Under the pieces are notes generated by a model, which saw nothing but the letters and a program-made list of their open reading frames with translations, did not search any database and had not been told where the DNA came from. Shown one piece after another: positions 6,919 through 15,193 of a stretch of 32,200 bases of DNA; positions within the stretch are counted from its first letter, which is position 1, and each line of letters opens with the position of its first letter. The position numbers and the translations under genes are program-made. The stretch lies in NCBI GenBank assembly GCA_026982355.1, contig JALSHG010000009.1, positions 1-32,200 on the forward strand, written 5' to 3'. Source of the DNA: Thermodesulfovibrio sp. GTDB taxonomy: Bacteria; Nitrospirota; Thermodesulfovibrionia; UBA6902.

Positions 6919-7620
6919 CTATGTCACAACCGTCGCCCTTTTCGATTTGTACAGGGCTATGAGCTTCTTTGCCGTAATGGGAAACAGCCCGAGCAGGACA
7001 AAGGACAGGATCAGCCCAGGTGAAAGGATGCCGGAGACGGATTCTATCTTTCCCAGTTCCTTGCCCGCATTAATAAATACGATGGTGCCGGGCAGCATGC
7101 CGACCTGCGAGACCCAGTAAAAGGTCCTGAGGGGCATCTTTGTAAGGCCCATCACGAGGTTTATGAGCCAGAACGGAAACACCGGGATCAGCCGCAGGGT
7201 GAACAGGTAGAATGCCCCTTCTTTTTCCATCCCTTCGTTGACTGTTTTCAGCTTGTCTCCGAACTTGTTCTGTATCCAGTCTCTCAGGATGAACCTCGAT
7301 ACGGCACAGGCCAGCGTCGCGCCTATCGAACTGGCGAACGATACAATAATGGTGCCGGTCGCCAGGCCGAACAGGGCGCCTGCCGCAAGACCCAGCACCA
7401 CTGCGCCGGGCAGCGAGAGCGTAGTCACGAGGATGTACACGGCCATGTATCCCGCGATCACCGCAGTGCGGTGCTCTGCATACAGGGCCGCAAAGCCGTC
7501 ACGCGATTCTTTTATGTATGAAAGCGCCAGGTAATCCCCGAGATTGAATATCCTGAAGGCCGCTATCAGGGCCGCGATGATAAGTACGATGATTATTTTC
7601 TTTGTATGCCTGTTTTTCAT
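6919..7620 (-). CDS. TVP38/TMEM64 (DedA-like) family membrane protein
   Basis: A 233-residue inner-membrane protein. Hydrophobic segments are seen near 9-22, 50-75, 80-105 (with the family's glycine-rich LAAGALFGLATGTIIVSFASSIGATLACAVSRF stretch, residues about 77-110), 140-165 and 195-222. The motif FLFTLRLIPVFPFWLINLVMG-type region (about 138-160) is typical of the SNARE-associated/TVP38 family. Function is unsettled; relatives are implicated in lipid scrambling and membrane homeostasis, and they often accompany metal, selenium or sulfur genes. ATG 7620 is preceded by GGAGGGG. It lies 19 bases after the cytochrome c-gamma fusion, in the same leftward operon. Confidence 0.88.
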   Translation of the reverse strand: MKNRHTKKIIIVLIIAALIAAFRIFNLGDYLALSYIKESRDGFAALYAEHRTAVIAGYMAVYILVTTLSLPGAVVLGLAAGALFGLATGTIIVSFASSIGATLACAVSRFILRDWIQNKFGDKLKTVNEGMEKEGAFYLFTLRLIPVFPFWLINLVMGLTKMPLRTFYWVSQVGMLPGTIVFINAGKELGKIESVSGILSPGLILSFVLLGLFPITAKKLIALYKSKRATVVT

Positions 7621-7639
7621 TTCTCCCCTCCTTCCGCCG

Positions 7640-9421
7640 TTATTTTTCAGGTACTATATAATACCATGCGGAGACGGCCTTTCTGCCGTCGACGTCCTCC
7701 CCGGCGCCGTCCCACACGGCAAAACTCACCGGAGTGACTCCGCCCGCTGAAAACACTGCATCGCCTTCCCGTCCGCTGAGGGCCCTCCTGAAGACCACCT
7801 GCCATCTGCCGTTGCGCCACTGACCCCTGCCGCGGACGGGTACTGAGGGGCCATCTTTCAGCCTGAGGGTGCCGAAGCCCGTTGCCGTAAGGTTTTCAAC
7901 GGGGCCGCGGCCGTCCGTCTTCCCGCCCGTGTCAATGGATTCCTGAACATCCGCCTTCCAGAACCATATGTTCACCATTCCCCTGCCGTCCCTTCCCGTC
8001 CCCTGTCCCATCCTGAAGGACGGCTCCGCGGTGTTCCGCACGGGAAACTGCAGCGCCGCGCCGTCCCTGAATTTATTGACACCCAGTGACACGTTCCTGG
8101 TGACATCCTCCCACTCCACTGAAAAGGCGATGTCCCTGTCATTATAAAGCGCCCTTACCCTGACCAGCCTGTCCATGGGGTCGGGGGACCGCCCCACGAG
8201 CATGAGAGGGACGGTGAACGCCCGTGCACGCTTCCAGAGTGCGTCCTCCGGCCGGAGAGGGATGTCGGCGGAGATCTTGCTTGCCGTTATAATGCCCCCG
8301 GCCGCCTGTCCGGCGGATGGGGGCCTGTTCCTTGTCATATACGAGATAATCCTGTCTATCTCCTCATCCGTGAGTCCGGCGCCCCCGGCCTTCCATGCGG
8401 TCATCGGTGTGCCTGTGCGGCCCTCCTTTACAACCCTTGTCAGAAACAGGTCATTGGCGGTCCTCAGGAAGGCAGGGTCCATAATCGCAGGAATGGTGCG
8501 TTTGAAAATCCTGTCGTAAACGCTCTTTTTGCCTGTGCCATGGCAGGCAATACAGTACATCCTGTATAATGTCCCCCCGTCAGGGGGCTCCTCTGCCTCG
8601 GCATGCCTTGTGCGCCTGTACTTTGCCGGCATCTCTTCGGACCTGAGGGAGAGCATGTACGTGGTCAGGAGGTCCGCTTCCCTGTCCGTGAGGTCGACCT
8701 TCATCAGGCTCCCGGGAACAATGCTCCGCGGGTCCCCGAAGTGCTGCCTGAGCCACGAGTAAACCGTCTTTTCCCCCCTGACATACTTCATCGGGAAGTA
8801 GGCGGCGGGTTGTGAGCCCACGCCGTCAAGGTGCTTGCCGAGGACACCGCCGGTCCCGTTGAGCTTATGGCAGCCCTTGCACCCCTTTTCCCTGAAAAGT
8901 CCCGCACCCTCCGCAACCCTGTCTGCGCCGCTGCGTTCCAGCATGTCAAGGTCATGGCACACGGCGCAGGAACTCTGGATATACTTCAGGGGGATAATGG
9001 GGTAATCCCAGTGTGTATCGCGCCCCTCGCCGTGCGCCTCTTTTTTGTTGGTGGCGCGGCCCTGGCCCTGGTGGCAGACAGTGCAGCCGAACCTGTCTAC
9101 GGGATGATTCCGCAGGTAATCACCGCTGTGCAGCCTGTAGGGCATCTCCGCGTCCGCCATCAGGGGATTGTCAACACCCGCATGGCAGTTTGTACAGCGG
9201 TCGACCCTTCCCAGTTCCGGCAGGTATATCTGCTGAATCCCCATGTCCGGCAACACGGCCTCTTTCCCGGCGGCCCTCGCCTTTTCAATAAAGAGTCTCC
9301 TGTATTCAGAGCGGTGGGTCTTCCACCCGGGCGTTGCCTCCCTGTAAGCGGCAAGCAGGGTAAAGGCCAGCACAACCAGCGCTGATATCAGTGTCAATGT
9401 CAGATAGAATTTCCTGTACAT
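7640..9421 (-). CDS. Pentaheme cytochrome c fused to a heme-b gamma-subunit (EB_dh) domain
   Basis: A 593-residue periplasm-facing protein anchored by an N-terminal helix (about 7-26). Five CxxCH heme c sites are at residues 76-80, 113-117, 152-156, 181-185 and 290-294. Residues about 385-593 resemble the ethylbenzene-dehydrogenase gamma domain, the heme-b subunit of type II DMSO-reductase-family enzymes (RVRALYNDRDIAFSVEWED, later FRDGAALQFPV and VNIWFWKAD). The fusion physically joins the bc complex's c-type cytochrome to the gamma subunit of the molybdoenzyme encoded by the cluster, so electrons can pass between cytochrome b/Rieske and the Mo enzyme without a soluble carrier. The start overlaps nothing; the cytochrome b stop is three bases upstream. 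Which Met residues ligate heme b cannot be told by eye. Confidence 0.87.
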   Translation of the reverse strand: MYRKFYLTLTLISALVVLAFTLLAAYREATPGWKTHRSEYRRLFIEKARAAGKEAVLPDMGIQQIYLPELGRVDRCTNCHAGVDNPLMADAEMPYRLHSGDYLRNHPVDRFGCTVCHQGQGRATNKKEAHGEGRDTHWDYPIIPLKYIQSSCAVCHDLDMLERSGADRVAEGAGLFREKGCKGCHKLNGTGGVLGKHLDGVGSQPAAYFPMKYVRGEKTVYSWLRQHFGDPRSIVPGSLMKVDLTDREADLLTTYMLSLRSEEMPAKYRRTRHAEAEEPPDGGTLYRMYCIACHGTGKKSVYDRIFKRTIPAIMDPAFLRTANDLFLTRVVKEGRTGTPMTAWKAGGAGLTDEEIDRIISYMTRNRPPSAGQAAGGIITASKISADIPLRPEDALWKRARAFTVPLMLVGRSPDPMDRLVRVRALYNDRDIAFSVEWEDVTRNVSLGVNKFRDGAALQFPVRNTAEPSFRMGQGTGRDGRGMVNIWFWKADVQESIDTGGKTDGRGPVENLTATGFGTLRLKDGPSVPVRGRGQWRNGRWQVVFRRALSGREGDAVFSAGGVTPVSFAVWDGAGEDVDGRKAVSAWYYIVPEK

Positions 9422-9424
9422 AAG

Positions 9425-10846
9425 CTAATGCACGGGCCACCGGCTCTTCATCCAGTAAAACTCCCAGTTCGGCCCCCTCAGTTCCGTTCCCACATAAGTA
9501 AACATCACGTAACTGACCAGGAACATCGTGAACAGGGCTATGGCCCCCATCCGTGTTGAACCGGTCTTTTTGATCACGCGCAGCGACCACAGAGCCACAA
9601 AGGCAACCCATATGCCCGCAGGGTTTACCATGATGATCAGTATCTGGGGCACATCCGGCCACCAGTTCCTGAACCACCCGAACCTGATCACGAATGCAAG
9701 CAGCCCGGCAAGCACCACGGCTCCTGCAAGTAACGACTGCAGGGCTGTAATCATGCCTTGCCTGCCTGAAAACCATACGCCCGCATGCCCCTCCTCCCTG
9801 TCAAGGTACGGTATCAGTGCAAGCCCGAGTATCGCAAGCGCCGGGGCCGCTATGCCGCCCGTGAAGGCTGAATAGGAGACCATCTCCTGAAGACCCAGGA
9901 AATACCACGGGGCCTTTGCAGGGTTCTCCGGGATAAGGGGATTTGCCATCTCCCGCAGGGGCGCATCCACGTAAAATGAATATACAAGCACCCCTGCAAG
10001 GCAAAGCATGAACACCGCGGCCTCGGCCCGCAGGAGGTCGGGCCAGGAAAACACGCTTTTCTCAACGGCTCCGGCGGGCCTCGATAGTCCGCCGTCTTTT
10101 CTTATCCTCCAGAAATGCACGCCGAGGAATATAAACAGAAGTATGGGCAGTAGCATGATGTGCAGGAAATAGACCCTTATGAGCGTTGCCTTTCCCGGCA
10201 CCGTGCCCCCGAGGAAAAATTCCTTTGCCATGCCTCCGATGTCGAAATACGGCGTTATGCCCAGGGCGTCGGTAAGCTCTTTCGACGACTGGATGATGTT
10301 CGAGACAATGACCAGCGCCCAGTACGAAAGCTGGTCCCACGGGAGCATGTATCCTGAAAGGTTCAGCACAAAGGTGAGTGTCAGGAGCATTATCCCGACA
10401 AGCCAGTTGAACTCCCTCGGCCTGCTGTACGAGCCTGTATAAAAGACCCTTGCCATGTGAAGCATGACGAAGATTATCATGCCTTCGCCGGCCCATTTGT
10501 GCATGTTTCTCATGAGTCTGCCGGCAAAGACGACATACGTTATGTCCTTTACGGAGTTGTACGCGTCCCCGGTCGACGGGTTGTAGTATATCATCAGGAG
10601 GATGCCGGATACTGTGGTGAAAAAGAGCAGGAACAGCGAGACGAGCCCCAGGCCGAAAGTGTATGCGGGCCTGAGGGTGTTTACGTTTGTCCTGACTCCC
10701 TGTATATGCAGGAAGAAGTTGTTCAGCATCACGGCAGCCCGCGACCTGCCGGATATGGGCCTCTTTGTTCTCAGAAGCGAAGCGGCAAAAGAGCCTTTGA
10801 TATTCCTGAGGTTTTCCCTGAATTTATCCATTCCCGGCTGATTCAT
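9425..10846 (-). CDS. Cytochrome b of a bc complex (cyt b6 and subunit IV-like parts fused)
   Basis: A 473-residue polytopic protein. Two heme b pairs are visible: NMHKWAGEGM to MLHMARVF with 13 residues between the histidines, and YFLHIMLLP to GVHFW with 14 between, the b6-type spacing. The C-terminal half carries a quinol-site motif APWYFLGLQE where b6f/bc1 proteins have PEWY; the Glu is missing, as in several menaquinone-linked complexes. It oxidises quinol (or reduces quinone if run in reverse) with the Rieske protein encoded just upstream, 9 bases away. ATG 10846 has GGAGGAA. The next gene, three bases on, supplies the cytochrome c, so Rieske, b and c form one complex in the cytoplasmic membrane. 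Confidence 0.93.
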   Translation of the reverse strand: MNQPGMDKFRENLRNIKGSFAASLLRTKRPISGRSRAAVMLNNFFLHIQGVRTNVNTLRPAYTFGLGLVSLFLLFFTTVSGILLMIYYNPSTGDAYNSVKDITYVVFAGRLMRNMHKWAGEGMIIFVMLHMARVFYTGSYSRPREFNWLVGIMLLTLTFVLNLSGYMLPWDQLSYWALVIVSNIIQSSKELTDALGITPYFDIGGMAKEFFLGGTVPGKATLIRVYFLHIMLLPILLFIFLGVHFWRIRKDGGLSRPAGAVEKSVFSWPDLLRAEAAVFMLCLAGVLVYSFYVDAPLREMANPLIPENPAKAPWYFLGLQEMVSYSAFTGGIAAPALAILGLALIPYLDREEGHAGVWFSGRQGMITALQSLLAGAVVLAGLLAFVIRFGWFRNWWPDVPQILIIMVNPAGIWVAFVALWSLRVIKKTGSTRMGAIALFTMFLVSYVMFTYVGTELRGPNWEFYWMKSRWPVH

Positions 10847-10855
10847 TTCCTCCGG

Positions 10856-11326
10856 CTAAACCTTGAACTTCGTTCCTGTCTTTATCTCCCTGCCGGCATC
10901 CACCACGAGATTGCCGTCAATATGCCTGGTTATCCTGAACCAGGGCAGGTTCCTCGGGGCCGGGCCTGAGATGACCCTGCCGTCCCTGTTGAATTTCGAG
11001 CCGTGGCAGGGGCACATGAATCCCCAGTCAACGGCATTAACAATACACCCCAGGTGCGTGCACACACTGGATACGGCGTAAAGCCCGTCATTATCCGAAA
11101 ATATGAAAACCCGCTTGTCATCGAGTTTTTTCACGGTGCCCACGGGAAAATTCTCCGGCCTGCCGATCTTGAACCTCCGCGACTTTTCATAATAAACATC
11201 GGCCTTTGACATCCTGAATATCCCGGCAAGCAGTGTCAGTGACGACAGTACAACGGCCCATAGAGAGGCCGTGCCGAGAAAGCCCCGTCTTGTTATTCCA
11301 TCCTTGTCGCCGGTCTTGTCATCCAT
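10856..11326 (-). CDS. Rieske 2Fe-2S protein
   Basis: A 156-residue Rieske subunit. The cluster motifs are C89-T-H91-L-G-C94 and C105-P-C107-H108-G-S. The N-terminus has a twin-arginine sequence (TRRGFLGTA) and one hydrophobic helix (about 16-36) that doubles as membrane anchor. It takes electrons from quinol at the cytochrome b site and passes them to the c-type cytochrome. ATG 11326 is preceded by AGGAGG. It stands between the molybdoenzyme beta subunit and cytochrome b in the same direction. Confidence 0.95.
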   Translation of the reverse strand: MDDKTGDKDGITRRGFLGTASLWAVVLSSLTLLAGIFRMSKADVYYEKSRRFKIGRPENFPVGTVKKLDDKRVFIFSDNDGLYAVSSVCTHLGCIVNAVDWGFMCPCHGSKFNRDGRVISGPAPRNLPWFRITRHIDGNLVVDAGREIKTGTKFKV

Positions 11327-11371
11327 TTGCCCGTACCTCCTTCCCGGCTGAATCTATGAACCCAAAAACCA

Positions 11372-11414
11372 CCGCCGGCAGTCTCCCCTGCTCGTTTATG
11401 CCGCATTAAGGTTA
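11372..11414 (-). repeat. Interspersed palindromic repeat, left half (reverse)
   Basis: On the minus strand it reads CCTTAATGCGGCATAAACG followed by GCAGGGGAGACTGCCGG, a close match to the left-end consensus. It lies in the 85-base gap between the beta subunit and Rieske genes and overlaps the beta-subunit stop region by three bases. Confidence 0.75.
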
Positions 11415-12395
11415 ATAGCTGAACATGTCTTTATGCACATAGGCAATGAGCATATCGATAAGTCCCGACTTACCGCCAGCGGCCCGCTTCTGCATCTCCG
11501 CCACGAGGGTTTTCATCGCATCATCCAGGCCCGGACCGAAGAGCCTCCTCAGGTACTCCGCCGGTATCCTCGGCGCCCCGGCAACCCTTCCCTCTTCATC
11601 GAATCCGGGGGGGCTCAGCGGGGGTATGTAGAATACATTCGGCTGTGTCCCGAAGTCGGGCCTCAACGGAAGCGCGACCTTCCACTGCCTGACGAGCCTG
11701 TAGACACGGCTTTCCCGGTCATCCATATAACCAGTGTGCCTTATCCTGCCCACGCACTGTACGGCACAGGCCTGCGGCCTTCCGCTTTCCAGCCGGGGGA
11801 AACAGAATATGCACTTCTCCGACTGGTTTACAGCGGGATTGAAATAGACCTTCTTGTAAGGGCATGCCCTTACGCAGTAACGGTAGCCCCTGCATTTTTT
11901 CCGGTCAACGAGGACGATGCCGTCCTCTTCCCTCTTGACTATGGCCTTCCTCGGACACGCGGCGAGACATGCGGGCCTGCTGCAGTGGTTGCATATCCGG
12001 GGCAGGTAGAAGTAGTAGGCATTGGGGAATATGCCGCCGCCCTCGTCCTCGTCCCAGTTGGGCCCGCCCGCGGGCCGCGCCTCCTTACCGTTGTAATGCG
12101 GAGTCACATGCCCCCCGCCGCCCCTGAAGAGGACGTCTTTCAGGTTGTATTCCCATGGAACGCCGTAATCCTCCAGTGAGGGCACGGCCCCGTCGGTCCG
12201 CACGTTGCCGTCCCTGAACCCGCCGCCGCGTCTTTCCCAGTCGGCGGGATAGCCCCTGCCCGGCCTGGTCTCGACATTGTTCCAGTACATGTACTCCCTG
12301 CCGTTCCTGTTGGTCCACTGGGTCTTGCAGGCCGCTGTGCAGGTCTGGCATCCCAGGCACTTGTTCAAATCAATGACCATTGCAAGCTGTCTCAA
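11412..12395 (-). CDS. Type II DMSO-reductase-family beta subunit (4 Fe-S clusters)
   Basis: A 327-residue electron-transfer subunit of the NarH/SerB/DdhB type. Cluster motifs in order: C13-xx-C16-xx-C19-xxx-C23; CNHCSRPACLAACP; CRGYRYCVRACP, where Tyr replaces one Cys and so suggests a 3Fe-4S cluster; and CIFCF with a later CAVQC. The NQSEKCIFCFPRLESG to CVGRIRHTGY region is diagnostic of this family. There is no signal peptide, consistent with export bound to the Tat-carrying alpha subunit. I choose TTG 12395 because GGAGG lies eight bases upstream, overlapping the alpha-subunit stop; the first in-frame ATG (12380) would lack a ribosome site. It carries electrons between the alpha and gamma subunits. 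Confidence 0.93.
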   Translation of the reverse strand: MRQLAMVIDLNKCLGCQTCTAACKTQWTNRNGREYMYWNNVETRPGRGYPADWERRGGGFRDGNVRTDGAVPSLEDYGVPWEYNLKDVLFRGGGGHVTPHYNGKEARPAGGPNWDEDEGGGIFPNAYYFYLPRICNHCSRPACLAACPRKAIVKREEDGIVLVDRKKCRGYRYCVRACPYKKVYFNPAVNQSEKCIFCFPRLESGRPQACAVQCVGRIRHTGYMDDRESRVYRLVRQWKVALPLRPDFGTQPNVFYIPPLSPPGFDEEGRVAGAPRIPAEYLRRLFGPGLDDAMKTLVAEMQKRAAGGKSGLIDMLIAYVHKDMFSY

Positions 12396-12407
12396 TTCAT
12401 GCCCCTC

Positions 12408-15176
12408 CTAAACCCTTTCAACATCCACGGATGCCTCGCTCATGATCTGGTTGCCGTCCCAGAAGGGATTGAAGCTCATGTGCCCGTAATTGCCCGCCAG
12501 CTCCAGTGGGGTTATAATGCCTGCAACGACATTGTTGAACCCCTTGCTGTCCCTGAACTGGAAGTTCTCCCACGCATGCTCCGTCCAGACCACATCCGGC
12601 GGCGTGCCGGGATGGAGCTTTGCCGTGAGATACATCTCGCCGACATCATTGAAAATCCTTATATCGTCGCCGTCCCTTATTCCCCTCTTCCGTGCGGTTT
12701 CCGGGTTTATGTACGCACAGGGCCCCCCCCTCTGGAGCCTGAGATGGTATTTGCCGGTCCTCCATGTGGTGTGGATGCCGTAGCGGGTATGGGGATTGTA
12801 ATAAGCGAGGGGGTACCTGCCCGGCCTGACCGGCCTTCTCGCTGTCGGCACGGCGCATCCCAGCCTCAGGTATATCCCGTGATCCACGTAGAACTGCTGC
12901 CTTCCCGAGAGTGTGAAATACGGGCGTTTCAGATAAACCTGGGGCTCGAAGGGATAAAACGGCCTGTCCGGATACAGCGGGCTTGTCTGGCCTGCCGATG
13001 TCTTCAGTTGCACAAAGCCGCTTCCCTTCAGCGACTCTATATCCGCATCGCCGGTGTTGGCCTTGGACGCCTCCAGCACCCACTCGAGCAGATCTTTCCC
13101 GTTGTTTATTATCTTGTCCCCTACGGTGATAAAGTCCTCGTGTATTGTGTCCAGGTCCCTTGTGACGTTGTATTCCGGGTCGGGGACCTTTGATATCCCT
13201 TTTTTTCTTGCGATCTCCTGTATTTTCCCGGTGATGAGCAGGGCGATCTCCCACTCTGATTTGGCCTCTCCGGGGGGCTTCAGGCCGTCAGGTGGTATCA
13301 TTGCATTTGCAAATCTTGCATATCCCGGATCCGCACGCAGCTCCCATGCCTCGTAGTTGGTCAGGGACGGCAGCACAATGTCCGCAAGAACAGCGGATGA
13401 GTCCATGCGGTAATTCACATTAACGTACAGCTCCACTGAATCCAGCACGGCCTTCTGCGTCTGTTTCTGGGCGTTGTTCCGCTCGAACTTGTTGTCGTGA
13501 AACAGTATCAGGAGCCTGGGCCTGTCGAAATAAGGGAATCCCTCCTTTTTCATGCCCGCGTCAATGAGGGCCATAAGCTCTTTCTTATCCAGTCCCGTCC
13601 TGTCCCTGAGTTCCCCGTCGTCGTAGTGAGAGAGGAAGCTCCTCCACATCCGGCCGTCCATCCACTCGCCAAGGAATCCCGAGCCGAAGCGTGCCGGCTT
13701 GGGCGAGGACAGGGCGCTGAAGTCGCCGAGTTCCCATTCATTGTCTATGTCCAGGCCCCCGCGCCTGCCTGCATGTCCGGTAAGGGCGAGCATCAGTGTG
13801 GCGGTACGGCACGTCAGGGTCCCCCAGAAGTATTTGTGGATGCGGTAGCCCAGCATGATTATCGCGGTCCCGGCCCCGGCGAATCTCCTTGCCTCGGTGT
13901 AGACGATGTCCGGGTGGATTCCCGTGTACTTCCGTGTATATTCCGGGGGGAACTTCGCGCTTTCCTTCTTGATCATCTCAAAGACCGTGGTCACCTCGAT
14001 TTCCTCTCCGGCGCTGTTCCTGACCCTGAACACCCCCTCAAGTGCGGGGCTTGTGTCTCCGAGCCGGAGCGTCGGCTCCCTGCTGCCCATACTCCCACGC
14101 GCCTCCACCGGCCGGGAGGTCTTTTCGTCAAAGAAATAGAATATCCGCTCGTCCCCGCCCCGTATCATGTCCGACTTGCGGAGCAGTTTCCCGTCGCTGA
14201 GCTTCACGAGAAACGGCAGGTCCGTCTGCTCGCGGACGAACCCGGCGTCGTAGAGCCTCTCGCGGATAATGACATTGATCACGGACATGCCGAAAAATGA
14301 GTCCGTGCCTGGTTTGACCGGTATCCAGAGGCTGCTCTGCCTTGCGGTGGGGTTATAGTCGGGCGACAGGGTGACCACCCTCGAGCCACGGTATTTGCCT
14401 TCCCATATATAATGGGCGTCAGGAATCCTCGTAACCGTGGGGTTCGTGCCCCAGACAAGGAGGTAATCCGCCTCGTACCATGCCTCGGACGAGCAGCCCA
14501 CGGTGGAGATGCCGTAGGTGATCGTCGCGCCGGGGAACATGTCCCCCACGGCGCTGGCCACATTGAAGCGGGTTGCCCCGAGCAGTGAACCCAGGCGGAG
14601 GGCGGCGGCCCTCCTTGCAGGCGAGAGTATGCCTGTGCCGGCATATACCATGAGATTGTCAAACTCCCCCCTGCTCACCATATCGACTATCTTTTCAGCT
14701 ATCTCCCGGGTCGCCTCGTCCCAGGATATCCTCTTCCATTTTCCCTCCCCGCGCGCGCCTGTTCTCTTCATCGGGTAAAGCAGCCTGTCTTCATCATAAA
14801 GCGCCTGCGAGTGCAGCGCGCCCTTGTTGCAGCCCCTCGGATTGGCGTCCGGGATACCGGGGCTGATCTGCGGGTAGCCGGCCACCTGCTCTTCCCTTAC
14901 AATACGCCCCGATTTCTCAAAGGTCTGCCACGCGCAGTTGCCCTTGCAGTTTACGCAGTGAAGCGAATACCCGCTGGAGTCACCCCTCGTGAAGCTGAAT
15001 TCGGAACGGTACAGGGAGAGTGTTTCATTGCTGACCCGCTCCACCGGCCCTGTCTTGTCTTCCTCCGGGCGGAAACATCCGGGCACAAAGGCGGCGGCAA
15101 TGCCGGCGGCGCCCATGTTCTTGAGAAACGTCCGCCTGTCCATCCTCCAGAAACCGTGTTGTTTCTTATCAGACAT
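12408..15176 (-). CDS. Type II DMSO-reductase-family molybdoenzyme, catalytic alpha subunit
   Basis: A 922-residue Mo-bis-MGD oxidoreductase. It has a twin-arginine signal (DRRTFLKNMG, residues 13-22), so it acts in the periplasm. A VPGC near residue 34 could also be a lipid-attachment box. The first Fe-S motif is H73-xxx-C77-xxx-C81 with C116, and His in the first position marks the type II clade. D212 in AVGDMFPG is the likely Mo ligand. About 920 residues matches SerA, PcrA, ClrA and DdhA better than NarG or NXR (over 1100). Substrate is not readable from sequence: selenate, chlorate, a sulfur compound and an organic substrate are all possible. It lies between the selenocysteine permease and its beta subunit. 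Confidence 0.92.
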   Translation of the reverse strand: MSDKKQHGFWRMDRRTFLKNMGAAGIAAAFVPGCFRPEEDKTGPVERVSNETLSLYRSEFSFTRGDSSGYSLHCVNCKGNCAWQTFEKSGRIVREEQVAGYPQISPGIPDANPRGCNKGALHSQALYDEDRLLYPMKRTGARGEGKWKRISWDEATREIAEKIVDMVSRGEFDNLMVYAGTGILSPARRAAALRLGSLLGATRFNVASAVGDMFPGATITYGISTVGCSSEAWYEADYLLVWGTNPTVTRIPDAHYIWEGKYRGSRVVTLSPDYNPTARQSSLWIPVKPGTDSFFGMSVINVIIRERLYDAGFVREQTDLPFLVKLSDGKLLRKSDMIRGGDERIFYFFDEKTSRPVEARGSMGSREPTLRLGDTSPALEGVFRVRNSAGEEIEVTTVFEMIKKESAKFPPEYTRKYTGIHPDIVYTEARRFAGAGTAIIMLGYRIHKYFWGTLTCRTATLMLALTGHAGRRGGLDIDNEWELGDFSALSSPKPARFGSGFLGEWMDGRMWRSFLSHYDDGELRDRTGLDKKELMALIDAGMKKEGFPYFDRPRLLILFHDNKFERNNAQKQTQKAVLDSVELYVNVNYRMDSSAVLADIVLPSLTNYEAWELRADPGYARFANAMIPPDGLKPPGEAKSEWEIALLITGKIQEIARKKGISKVPDPEYNVTRDLDTIHEDFITVGDKIINNGKDLLEWVLEASKANTGDADIESLKGSGFVQLKTSAGQTSPLYPDRPFYPFEPQVYLKRPYFTLSGRQQFYVDHGIYLRLGCAVPTARRPVRPGRYPLAYYNPHTRYGIHTTWRTGKYHLRLQRGGPCAYINPETARKRGIRDGDDIRIFNDVGEMYLTAKLHPGTPPDVVWTEHAWENFQFRDSKGFNNVVAGIITPLELAGNYGHMSFNPFWDGNQIMSEASVDVERV

Positions 15177-15193
15177 TGTTTATGACACCCCGC

